Origin: Paenarthrobacter aurescens
GTDB lineage: Bacteria > Actinomycetota > Actinomycetes > Actinomycetales > Micrococcaceae
DNA length: 64,000 bases
NCBI RefSeq assembly: GCF_041549525.1
Contig: NZ_CP157456.1
Coordinates: forward strand, 1,426,001-1,490,000
Direction of reading: 5' to 3'
A program made the position numbers and the translations under genes. The notes beneath the pieces are model-generated. The model worked only from the letters and a program-made list of their open reading frames with translations. It had not been told where the DNA came from and ran no database searches. Shown here in pieces: positions 1-8,259 of this stretch. The first letter of the stretch is position 1. Each line of letters opens with the position of its first letter.

Positions 1-1
1 G

Positions 2-3000
2 GTCAGCTATGGCTCCACCGTGCTTTCGGTCACCGATCCTGCCCGCGGCAAAGTCTGGGCTTTGTCCCCTTCCACCGTTAACGGCTTCGACGAAGAAGGA
101 ACCGAGCCTGTTCTGACCGGCTCGCCGGGCATGGTGTCGGCGGTGGGTTCTGATAACAGGATCTACACGGCGGATCCCGGAAAGGGCGAAATTACCGTCA
201 CCACGGTGGACCCGAACGGCGAACGGACCGACTCGCAGATCACCAAAGTGGACGAGCTCAAAGGTGCCGGTGATCTTCAAATAACGGTGGTGGGCGATAA
301 GCCCGTAGTCCTGGACGCCGCCTCAGGTAACCTTTTCCTGCCCGGTGGCCGCAAGCTGCAACTGGCCGATGCCCGCGAAGCCAAGCTCCAGCAGAGCAGC
401 GAAGAGAGCAGCTTCGTGGCCATTGCCACGCAGAAGGCCCTCCTGAAGCAGCCCCTTGATGGCTCCACCGCAGCAACGGTTAATGCCGACGGCGAAGGCG
501 TCCCCGCGGCGCCCGTCCAGGTCAGCAAGTGTGTCCACTCGGCCTGGTCCGGTGCCAACAAATATGTCCGCGACTGCGAAAACGACGCCGACGACAAGAA
601 GAACGACGTCCCCAAGGCCAGTGCCTCCCCAAGCTACGTTTTCCGTGTGAACCGGGACCTGGTGGTCCTTAACGACGTCAACTCCGGCAGCGTGTGGCTG
701 GTCAACCAGAACATGCAGCTGGTGAACAACTGGGACGATGTTGTTCCGCCCAAGAACCAGTCCGATGACCAGGACCAGGAGTCCGCGGACAACAACACCA
801 TCAACGTCCTCCCGGACCGCACCAAGCCCAACCGTCCGCCTGAGACCAAACCGGACGAGCACGGTGTCCGGCCCGGCCGGACCTCCATCCTGAGTGTCCT
901 GGACAACGATTCGGACCCCGACGGCGATGTCCTCACCGCTTCAGTGGGTGCCAATGGCCCCAAGATGGGTGCGCTGGAAAATATCTATGGAGGCTCGGCC
1001 TTCCAAATCAAGGTTCCGGCTGATGCCAAGCCGGGAACTGAAGTCTTTGACTACAACGCCGCCGATGGCCGTGATTTGTCCGCGGGCGGCAAGGTCACCC
1101 TTCGCGTAGTAGCTCCCGAGGAGAACAAGCCGCCGCTCTTCAAGCGTGGTGAGCCCACCACCATGCTGGTGGAGCAGGGCAAGTCCGTCAGCCAGAACAT
1201 TTTGACCGACTGGATGGATCCTGACGGCGATGACCTGGTCCTTCTGGACGCGAAGTCGGACAACGATCAGGACCAGGTGAAGGTTCGCCGCGATGGTCTG
1301 CTCACTTACCAGGATTCCGGTGCCGCACCGGGCAAGAAAAACGTCACCATCACCGTGTGGGACGGCCGCGCCACCACCACCGGACGCATCGTGGTCAATG
1401 TGCAACCGCCCGGTGCCCTCGCGCCCGTAGTCAACGCGGACCACGTTACTGCCGTGGTTGGCCAGGACCTGGTGATCGCACCGTTGAAGAATGATGTCGA
1501 TCCCAACGGTGGTGCCCTTCGCGTGGCTCACGTTGAGGCGGCTGGCCCGGCGGAGCTGGGTCCAGTGACCGACGGCGGTACCTTCACCTTCCGGAGCGCC
1601 ACTCCCGGCCCGATTTACCTCACTTACATCGCCAGCAACGGGCCCCAAAGCAGCCAGGGGCTGATCCGTGTGGACGTGGAATCGGGCAAGGATGCAGGGG
1701 CCCCGGTTGCCGTTCACGACGTTGCCCTGCTCCCTGTGGGCGGCAGCGTTCTGGTTGATCCGTTGGCCAATGACTCTGATCCCTCGGGTGGGGTGCTGGT
1801 CCTTCAATCCGTCACGGTGCAAGACGGCTCTTCGGCCTCGGTGAGCGTGATCGACCACAGTGTCCTTCGCGTCACGGACGTCCTTGGCGCCAAGGAACCT
1901 TTCGTCTTCAGCTACACCATGTCCAACGGCCGTGCCTCGGCCACCGGGACAGTGGGCGTCGTCCCGGTGCCGGCGCCCGCCGTCGTGGAGGCTCCCCAGC
2001 CCAAACCCGACGAAGTCAACGTGCGCGTGAACGACGTCGTGACCATTCCTGTCCTGGACAATGACACCCACCCGCAGGGTGAGGAACTGTCCGTTGACCC
2101 GGTGCTGGCACAGAGCATTCCGGAAGAGGACGGCAAGGCGTTCATTTCCGAGAAGACACTTCGCTTCATCGCAGGCCCCACGCCGAAAACCGTGCGGGCC
2201 ATCTACAACGCGGTTGATCCGCAGGGCCAGAAGAGCGCCGCAGCGGTCACCATCCATATCCTCCCGCTCGAGGGCACCCAGAATTCGCGTCCGCAGCCGC
2301 AAAACCTGACGGCCCGGGTAGTGGCCGGTGGCAGCGTCAGGATTCCGGTCCCGTTGGACGGCATAGACCCCGACGGCGACTCCGTGCAGCTCACCGGAAT
2401 CGACAGCACACCCACCATGGGTACCGCGACGGCGGGCAGCAGCTTCATCGATTTCGTTGCGGCCGGTGACGGCGCAGGTACGGACACGTTCCGGTACAAG
2501 GTGATTGACCGGCAGGGCGCGGTAAACACAGGAACGGTAACGGTAGGCGTAGCTCCACGTGGCGAGGATAACCAAAAGCCTGCTCCAGTGGATGACGAGG
2601 TGAAGGTCCGTCCGGGCCGTCAGATCGCAATTGATGCGACCGCGAACGACACCGACCCCGACGGCGACATCATCCGTATCCTCACAGACAGCATTGAAGC
2701 GGATGCCGGACTTGATGCCAAGGTCAGTCAGACCAGCGGGCGGATCCTGGTGACCGCTCCGGCAGCGGAGGGCACGGTGAATGTCCGTTACTCCGTGGCC
2801 GATGACCGCGATGCGGTGGGCCAAGCCAGTATCCGCGTGGTGGTCCAGAACGATCTGCCCTTGCAGGCGCCGATTGCCCGCGATGACCGCGTGACGTCGG
2901 CACAGACGCTGGGCAAGACGGCCGTGGACGTTCCTGTCCTGAAGAACGACGAGGATCCGGACGGCGTGGGGGAGAACCTCAAGGTCGCCACCGGTTTGGA

Positions 3001-5737
3001 CACCGCACGTCCCGGACCTGAAGGCAACGTCATTGTTGACCTCACCGAGCAGCCTCAACTGGTGCCGTACACGGTGGAGGACGTGGATGGACAGAAGTCC
3101 ACGGCCATCATCTGGGTGCCCGGAATTGGGCAGCAGCTTCCCACGCTCGCCAAGGACGAGGTGGTGGAACTCGTCTCAGGCCAGTCCGTGACGGTAAACC
3201 TCTCCGAATGGGTGAAGGTCCGCGAGGGACGCTCACCGCGGTTGACCCAGACTGACCGCATCAAGCTGATCGGAGCCGACGGCAGTGACCCCATAGCCAA
3301 TGGTGGCACTGCGTTGAAGTACACCGCCGGCGCGGAATACGTTGGTCCGGGTTCCATCAGCTTCGAAGTTACAGACGGAACGGGTCCGGATGACCCCAAT
3401 GGCCTGAAATCCACGCTGAGCATTCGCACCAAAGTGCTGCCCGATCCCAACAAGAACAACCCCCCGGTCCTCCTGGGCAGCGAGGTGGAAGTTCCCAAGG
3501 GTGACTCTGCAAGCCTGGACCTGGAAAAGCTGACGTCAGATCCGGACTCGGATGACGTACAGAACATGAGCTACGAGCTGGCAGGTGACGCCCAAGGCGG
3601 CTTCAAGGCGAACGTGGATGGCAAGACGCTCAAAGTCTCCGCGGACGATTCCGTGCAGATCGGGCAGTCGGGCACCGTCCAGGTGAAGGCCAAGGACCGG
3701 CGCGGACTTGAAGCCGTGGCAACCTACAAGCTGTCCTTGTCGGCCTCCAACAGGCCCAAACCTGTGGCCAACGACGATGCTGAGCCGGATGCCCAATCGG
3801 GGAAGCCAGTAACAGTCAACGTGCTGGCAAATGACTCCAATCCGTTCCCGGATACTGCGCTGAAGATCGTCTCGGCTGTGACCGAAACGGGCCAGGGAAC
3901 GGCTGATGTTGGGGGAGACAGTGTTACCGTCACCCCTGCAGGCGGTTTCACCGGAACCATGGTGGTGGCCTACACCGTGCAGGACAAGACCGGCGAGATT
4001 TCCCGGTATGCCACTGCCCGCATCCGTTTGACCGTCAAGGACAAGCCGGCCGCACCCACCACGCCTCTGGCTCAAAGCGTGGGGGACCAGACTGCGTTGC
4101 TGACGTGGAACGCGCCGCCGGACCGCGGCTCACCGATCACCAAGTACACCGTGTACGGGGAGAACGGCTTCACCCAGGACTGCCCCGCCAACACGTGTAC
4201 GTTGACCGGGTTGACCAACAACGTGAAGTACCACTTCGCCGTCACCGCAACCAACGCGATCGACGAGTCAGACCGCTCTCCGCTGTCCGCCGAGGTCCGT
4301 CCGGACGTCAAGCCGGACACTCCAGTGGCGCCGACGCTGAAGTTCGGTGACAAGCAGCTTTCCGTGGCGTGGGTTCCTCCTGCAAGCAAGGGCTCGCCCA
4401 TTAAGTCCTACGATCTTGAGATCTCGCCTGCTCCGGCAGGCCAGAACCCGCAGATCCAGAACCTCACGGGCAACAGCCATGTGTGGACCGGACTGACCAA
4501 CGGCGTGGCCTACAAGGTCCGTGTCCTGGCACGCAACGACGCTAAAGAACCGTCCGAGTGGAGCACTTACTCCGCCGCGGAGATTCCTGCAGGCGTGCCG
4601 GCTACTCCTGCGGCTCCTTCAGTTGCGGGTGCCGGATCCGTAGGTACGCAGAGCCAGCTGCAGGTCAGCTGGGCAGCGCCGAACAACAACGGTGACGCCG
4701 TCTCCGCCTACACGCTTACCACCTACATGGGCGGTGCCGTGGTGGCTACCCAGTCCGTGGCGGCTACCTCGCAAAATGTCACCGTGGCGAACTCCGAAGC
4801 GGATTACACGTTCACGGTCTCGGCTACCAACAAGGCCGGCGTCAGTGGTGTCAGCCAACAATCGGCTCCCATCCGGGCTGCGGGCAAGCCCGGGATGGTG
4901 GGTGCGCCCTCGGCTGCCCTGGTTGAGACCAACGCTGATGGCGGCAAAATCCAGGTGACGTTCAATCCCTTGACAGCTGCGGAGCGAAACGGAGCCAATG
5001 TCAACGAGATCAGCTACCGGTATGCTCTGACGTCCGGTGGCGGCAGCGGTGCGATTCCCTCCGGCGGAGCTGTTGTAGCGGCCGCGAACGGAACCGACAC
5101 CGCCGTAGTGGTGTGGGCAGTCTCCTCACGAAACCCTACGCCTGGTGACAGAAGCCCCGCATCAAACACTGTCAAACCCTATGGACTGGCAGCTGCGCCG
5201 GTGGTGACCGGTAGCAAGAGCAGCGGCGTCGGCGACAAGACGGTGTCCTGGACCTGGACCGCCCCCAGCGGCAACGGGCGCCCTGTGACGGGGTACCAGT
5301 ACAGCCTTGACGGCGGAGCATGGACAAACACGGATCAGAGGTCGCTCTCAAGAAGTGTGGGTTACAGCCAGACCGTTACGCTTCAGGTCCGTGCGATCAG
5401 TGGCGGCCAAGCTGGCCGGGTGGGCAGCGATACATCCCGCAGTGGAGCCGAACCGCCTCCGCCGCCACCGCCCAACCCGCCGGCGCCATCGCAGATCATT
5501 GCGCACAACAGCACGTGCCCCGGAAAGCCCGGTCAAACGGACTCGTACAACCCGAGCGGCCCCACGTGTGGAGTCGGCTGGGTAGAGCGGTCCTGGGGCT
5601 GGATTGATGTCACCTGCAGGCAGGACATCTACCGCAACGGGACGCCTTGGTACAAGCTCAGCGGCTCCCCGAAGGATGGCTGGTTCGTGAAGTCAACCAC
5701 CGTGGACGTGCGCAACGGCGTGCCACCGCCCTGCTGA
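2..5737 (+). CDS. giant Ig-like/fibronectin type III surface protein (5' end missing)
   Basis: The frame is open from the first bases of the window, so the true start and any signal peptide lie upstream; about 1,911 residues are visible. The first ~250 residues have repeated short beta-strand blocks ending in VW or IY pairs, which suggests a beta-propeller. Roughly ten Ig-like/cadherin-like modules follow, each with a variant of VLDNDSDPDGD (near nt 896, 1490, 1766, 2053, 2638, 2935, 3820), a likely Ca-binding turn. Fibronectin type III modules follow from about nt 4046 to 5450 (W-x-P-P...G-S-P-I-x-x-Y pattern), then a Pro-rich linker and a ~75-residue C-terminal domain with four Cys. No LPXTG or C-terminal membrane segment is seen. 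It is first in a co-directional block of MoxR, DUF58, kinase and FtsK-like genes. I infer a secreted or cell-wall adhesin or sensor; the ligand is unknown. Confidence 0.85.
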   Translation, partial: VSYGSTVLSVTDPARGKVWALSPSTVNGFDEEGTEPVLTGSPGMVSAVGSDNRIYTADPGKGEITVTTVDPNGERTDSQITKVDELKGAGDLQITVVGDKPVVLDAASGNLFLPGGRKLQLADAREAKLQQSSEESSFVAIATQKALLKQPLDGSTAATVNADGEGVPAAPVQVSKCVHSAWSGANKYVRDCENDADDKKNDVPKASASPSYVFRVNRDLVVLNDVNSGSVWLVNQNMQLVNNWDDVVPPKNQSDDQDQESADNNTINVLPDRTKPNRPPETKPDEHGVRPGRTSILSVLDNDSDPDGDVLTASVGANGPKMGALENIYGGSAFQIKVPADAKPGTEVFDYNAADGRDLSAGGKVTLRVVAPEENKPPLFKRGEPTTMLVEQGKSVSQNILTDWMDPDGDDLVLLDAKSDNDQDQVKVRRDGLLTYQDSGAAPGKKNVTITVWDGRATTTGRIVVNVQPPGALAPVVNADHVTAVVGQDLVIAPLKNDVDPNGGALRVAHVEAAGPAELGPVTDGGTFTFRSATPGPIYLTYIASNGPQSSQGLIRVDVESGKDAGAPVAVHDVALLPVGGSVLVDPLANDSDPSGGVLVLQSVTVQDGSSASVSVIDHSVLRVTDVLGAKEPFVFSYTMSNGRASATGTVGVVPVPAPAVVEAPQPKPDEVNVRVNDVVTIPVLDNDTHPQGEELSVDPVLAQSIPEEDGKAFISEKTLRFIAGPTPKTVRAIYNAVDPQGQKSAAAVTIHILPLEGTQNSRPQPQNLTARVVAGGSVRIPVPLDGIDPDGDSVQLTGIDSTPTMGTATAGSSFIDFVAAGDGAGTDTFRYKVIDRQGAVNTGTVTVGVAPRGEDNQKPAPVDDEVKVRPGRQIAIDATANDTDPDGDIIRILTDSIEADAGLDAKVSQTSGRILVTAPAAEGTVNVRYSVADDRDAVGQASIRVVVQNDLPLQAPIARDDRVTSAQTLGKTAVDVPVLKNDEDPDGVGENLKVATGLDTARPGPEGNVIVDLTEQPQLVPYTVEDVDGQKSTAIIWVPGIGQQLPTLAKDEVVELVSGQSVTVNLSEWVKVREGRSPRLTQTDRIKLIGADGSDPIANGGTALKYTAGAEYVGPGSISFEVTDGTGPDDPNGLKSTLSIRTKVLPDPNKNNPPVLLGSEVEVPKGDSASLDLEKLTSDPDSDDVQNMSYELAGDAQGGFKANVDGKTLKVSADDSVQIGQSGTVQVKAKDRRGLEAVATYKLSLSASNRPKPVANDDAEPDAQSGKPVTVNVLANDSNPFPDTALKIVSAVTETGQGTADVGGDSVTVTPAGGFTGTMVVAYTVQDKTGEISRYATARIRLTVKDKPAAPTTPLAQSVGDQTALLTWNAPPDRGSPITKYTVYGENGFTQDCPANTCTLTGLTNNVKYHFAVTATNAIDESDRSPLSAEVRPDVKPDTPVAPTLKFGDKQLSVAWVPPASKGSPIKSYDLEISPAPAGQNPQIQNLTGNSHVWTGLTNGVAYKVRVLARNDAKEPSEWSTYSAAEIPAGVPATPAAPSVAGAGSVGTQSQLQVSWAAPNNNGDAVSAYTLTTYMGGAVVATQSVAATSQNVTVANSEADYTFTVSATNKAGVSGVSQQSAPIRAAGKPGMVGAPSAALVETNADGGKIQVTFNPLTAAERNGANVNEISYRYALTSGGGSGAIPSGGAVVAAANGTDTAVVVWAVSSRNPTPGDRSPASNTVKPYGLAAAPVVTGSKSSGVGDKTVSWTWTAPSGNGRPVTGYQYSLDGGAWTNTDQRSLSRSVGYSQTVTLQVRAISGGQAGRVGSDTSRSGAEPPPPPPPNPPAPSQIIAHNSTCPGKPGQTDSYNPSGPTCGVGWVERSWGWIDVTCRQDIYRNGTPWYKLSGSPKDGWFVKSTTVDVRNGVPPPC

Positions 5738-5814
5738 CTCCTGGCCGGCCAACCAACCAGCTCAAGCAACAACTACAACCCAACACCTCCATACCCAAGG
5801 AACAGGATCTACCG

Positions 5815-6786
5815 ATGACCATGACAAACGAGCAGGCCGCGTGGTTTGCAGAAACGTTCGAGAAGCTCGTTGCCAACGTGGGCAAGGCCGTGTTGGGCAA
5901 GGAACACGTCATCCGGCTGACCTTCACCGCCATGATGGCCGAAGGTCACGTCTTGTTTGAAGACGCACCGGGCACGGGCAAGACCTCCCTTGCCCGCGCC
6001 TTGGCCGCGACGGTCCAGGGTTCGCACAACCGTATCCAGTTCACGCCTGACCTTCTGCCTTCTGACGTGACGGGTGTGACCATTTACGATCAGAAGACGC
6101 AGAAGTTCGAGTTCCACAAGGGCCCGGTGTTCAACAACATCGTCCTTGCTGACGAAATCAACCGTGCTTCCCCCAAGACGCAGTCCGCGCTGCTGGAGGT
6201 CATGGAGGAATCCCGTGTGACCGTGGACGGCACCACGTACGAGGCAGGCCGCCCGTTCATGGTTCTGGCTACCCAGAACCCCATTGAACAGGCCGGCACC
6301 TACCGTCTACCCGAGGCCCAGCTGGACCGCTTCCTCATCAAGACCTCCATCGGCTACCCGGACCACGCTTCCACCGTCCGGCTGCTGGGCGGGGCCAACT
6401 TGAAGGACCGCTCAAAGGACCTCACGCCGTTGATCACCACCCAGGCTGTGGCTGACATGGCGGACCTGGCAGCCACAACCCACGTGGATACTGCAGTGCT
6501 GGAGTACATTTCGCGCCTCTGCGAAGAGACCCGCAATGCCGGAGAAACCCGTCTTGGTGTTTCTGTTCGTGGCGCTCTTGCCATGGTCCGCGCTGCGAAG
6601 GTGTGGGCAGCCAGCCAGGGCAGGAACTTCGTTTTGCCCGATGACATCAAGGAGCTCGCTCCCGTGGTGTGGACGCACCGTTTGGTGATGGACCCTGAAG
6701 CTGAATTCTCCGGGGCAACCCCTGAGGTGGTCCTTGGCCGTGTCCTGGCCGACGTCGCTGCCCCGCAGCAACGCGCCAGCGCCTAA
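5815..6786 (+). CDS. MoxR-family AAA+ ATPase
   Basis: 323 residues, the normal size for MoxR. Walker A APGTGKTS lies near residues 50-57, Walker B with LADEINRASPKTQ near 110, sensor 1 as LATQNP, and the family signature NPIEQAGTYRLPEAQLDRF follows it. MoxR ATPases act as chaperones that activate or insert cofactors in partner proteins, usually encoded with DUF58 and VWA genes. The frame is open further upstream, but the ATG at 5815 is preceded by AAGGAACAGG at a proper distance and begins the conserved part, so I chose it. It lies 77 bases after the giant Ig/Fn3 gene and 48 bases before the DUF58 gene, and is probably co-transcribed. The client is unknown; the neighbouring DUF58 and transglutaminase-fold proteins are the obvious candidates. 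Confidence 0.95.
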   Translation: MTMTNEQAAWFAETFEKLVANVGKAVLGKEHVIRLTFTAMMAEGHVLFEDAPGTGKTSLARALAATVQGSHNRIQFTPDLLPSDVTGVTIYDQKTQKFEFHKGPVFNNIVLADEINRASPKTQSALLEVMEESRVTVDGTTYEAGRPFMVLATQNPIEQAGTYRLPEAQLDRFLIKTSIGYPDHASTVRLLGGANLKDRSKDLTPLITTQAVADMADLAATTHVDTAVLEYISRLCEETRNAGETRLGVSVRGALAMVRAAKVWAASQGRNFVLPDDIKELAPVVWTHRLVMDPEAEFSGATPEVVLGRVLADVAAPQQRASA

Positions 6787-6834
6787 GCACCCCCCAAGCA
6801 CTCTCCGAACCCCAGCTCGAACAAAGGTCCCCAT

Positions 6835-8259
6835 ATGTCCTCCAGCACACCCCTGAACAGGGCTGCTGACTCGCTCAAGCGCGCGAAGTCCGCTCTTGGC
6901 GGCAAAATACGGTCCCTGCGTGGCTCCGCGAATGACCCGCGCGGTTCCGGGAACGATTCAGGGCGCCGTCCCGGCCAGGCACGCAAAGTGGGGAAGCCCG
7001 GCAAGCTCCACCCCGCCGCGGTATGGGCCGAAGCTGCAGGTACGGCGGGTGATTTCCTCTCCCCGGCGTGGACCAAGGTCCGGGACGTGTGGCTGAGGTA
7101 TGTCTGGCCGGTCCTCGCTGTGGTGAGCCTGTTGGGCTGGGTTGTGTTGGCTGCGGCAATCGGGCTCTGGTGGGCAGGGCAGGCGTGGGGCTGGCAGGAA
7201 GCCAAGTCCGCTGCGATGGTGGCGTTCCTGCTGTTCCTCCTGGCCATCGGCTTCATTGTGGGACGCTCGGCGTATGGTGTGGTCCTGGACCTTGCCCGTA
7301 CACGCGTGGCAGTAGGAGATGACGCAGTGGGCAGCATTGCTGTGTCCAACGTTTCCACGAGGCCTTTGTTGCCTGCTGCTTTGGAGCTCCCCGTGGGTTC
7401 CAATACTGCTGTGTTCCATTTGCCCCGTATGAAGCCGGCGCAGGTTCACGAGGACCTTTTCACCATTCCCACGGCCCGGCGTGCAGTGATTGTGGTGGGT
7501 CCGGTCCGCTCTGTGCGCGCCGACCCCCTCCACTTGCTGCGTCGTCGCGTCATGTGGACCGATCCGGTGGATCTGTTCGTACATCCCCGCACCGTTTCCT
7601 TGGGCAGCTCCGCGGCCGGCTTTATCCGTGACCTTGAGGGCATGCCCACCACGGAACTCTCCAGTGCGGATGTGTCCTTCCACGCCTTGCGCGATTACGT
7701 CCCCGGCGATGATCGGCGCCATATCCATTGGAAGACCACGGCCCGCACCAATAAGCTCATGGTCCGCCAGTTCGAGGAAACCCGACGCGCGCACCTTGCC
7801 ATCTCCTTGTCCATCAACACTGATGAGTACGAGTCCGAGGCGGAGTTCGAAATGGCCATCTCGGTGGCTGCCTCCATTGGCCGTCAGGCCATCAGTGAAC
7901 AGCGGGACCTGGACGTGCTGACCCAGAAGGGGCCGCTCCGCTGCGAAACGGGCCGAAACCTGCTGGACGATATGACCAGGGTTGTGGGGGCACCCATGCG
8001 GAAAACCGCCGTCGACCTCGCACGGAACCTGTCAGACGCCGTCCCGAATGCCTCCGTGGTGTTCTTCGTCGTAGGCAGCCACGTGACGGCAACCCAGCTG
8101 CGCACCTGCGCTGCCTCCGTTCCTCCCGGCGTGCGGAGCCTGGCAGTGCGGGTCCAACCCGGTGCGGCGCCGTCGAGAGCCAACATCGCGGACCTGACGG
8201 TCCTCACGGTGGGCGACCTTGACGATCTCGCCATTGTTCTTCGAAAGGCGGCAGCATGA
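6835..8259 (+). CDS. DUF58 domain-containing membrane protein
   Basis: 474 residues. A basic, Ser/Gly-rich cytoplasmic N-terminus of ~80 residues is followed by two hydrophobic segments (about 85-115 and 123-143) and then the DUF58 core, including the hallmark DYVPGDDRRHIHWKTTART near residues 287-305. The C-terminal part has a VWA-like fold in this family. DUF58 proteins are regularly encoded next to MoxR ATPases and are thought to be their partners in envelope assembly or stress. The stop overlaps the start of the next gene by ATGA, so translation is coupled to the TgpA-like protein. The biochemical function is not known for the family. Confidence 0.93.
   Translation: MSSSTPLNRAADSLKRAKSALGGKIRSLRGSANDPRGSGNDSGRRPGQARKVGKPGKLHPAAVWAEAAGTAGDFLSPAWTKVRDVWLRYVWPVLAVVSLLGWVVLAAAIGLWWAGQAWGWQEAKSAAMVAFLLFLLAIGFIVGRSAYGVVLDLARTRVAVGDDAVGSIAVSNVSTRPLLPAALELPVGSNTAVFHLPRMKPAQVHEDLFTIPTARRAVIVVGPVRSVRADPLHLLRRRVMWTDPVDLFVHPRTVSLGSSAAGFIRDLEGMPTTELSSADVSFHALRDYVPGDDRRHIHWKTTARTNKLMVRQFEETRRAHLAISLSINTDEYESEAEFEMAISVAASIGRQAISEQRDLDVLTQKGPLRCETGRNLLDDMTRVVGAPMRKTAVDLARNLSDAVPNASVVFFVVGSHVTATQLRTCAASVPPGVRSLAVRVQPGAAPSRANIADLTVLTVGDLDDLAIVLRKAAA

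Noticed and set aside
941..3058. Long open frame (705 codons) on the minus strand opposite the giant Ig/Fn3 gene
   Set aside because: It lies wholly within a well-supported gene, has no recognisable domain and a composition rich in His, Arg and Gly typical of antisense frames in high-GC DNA.
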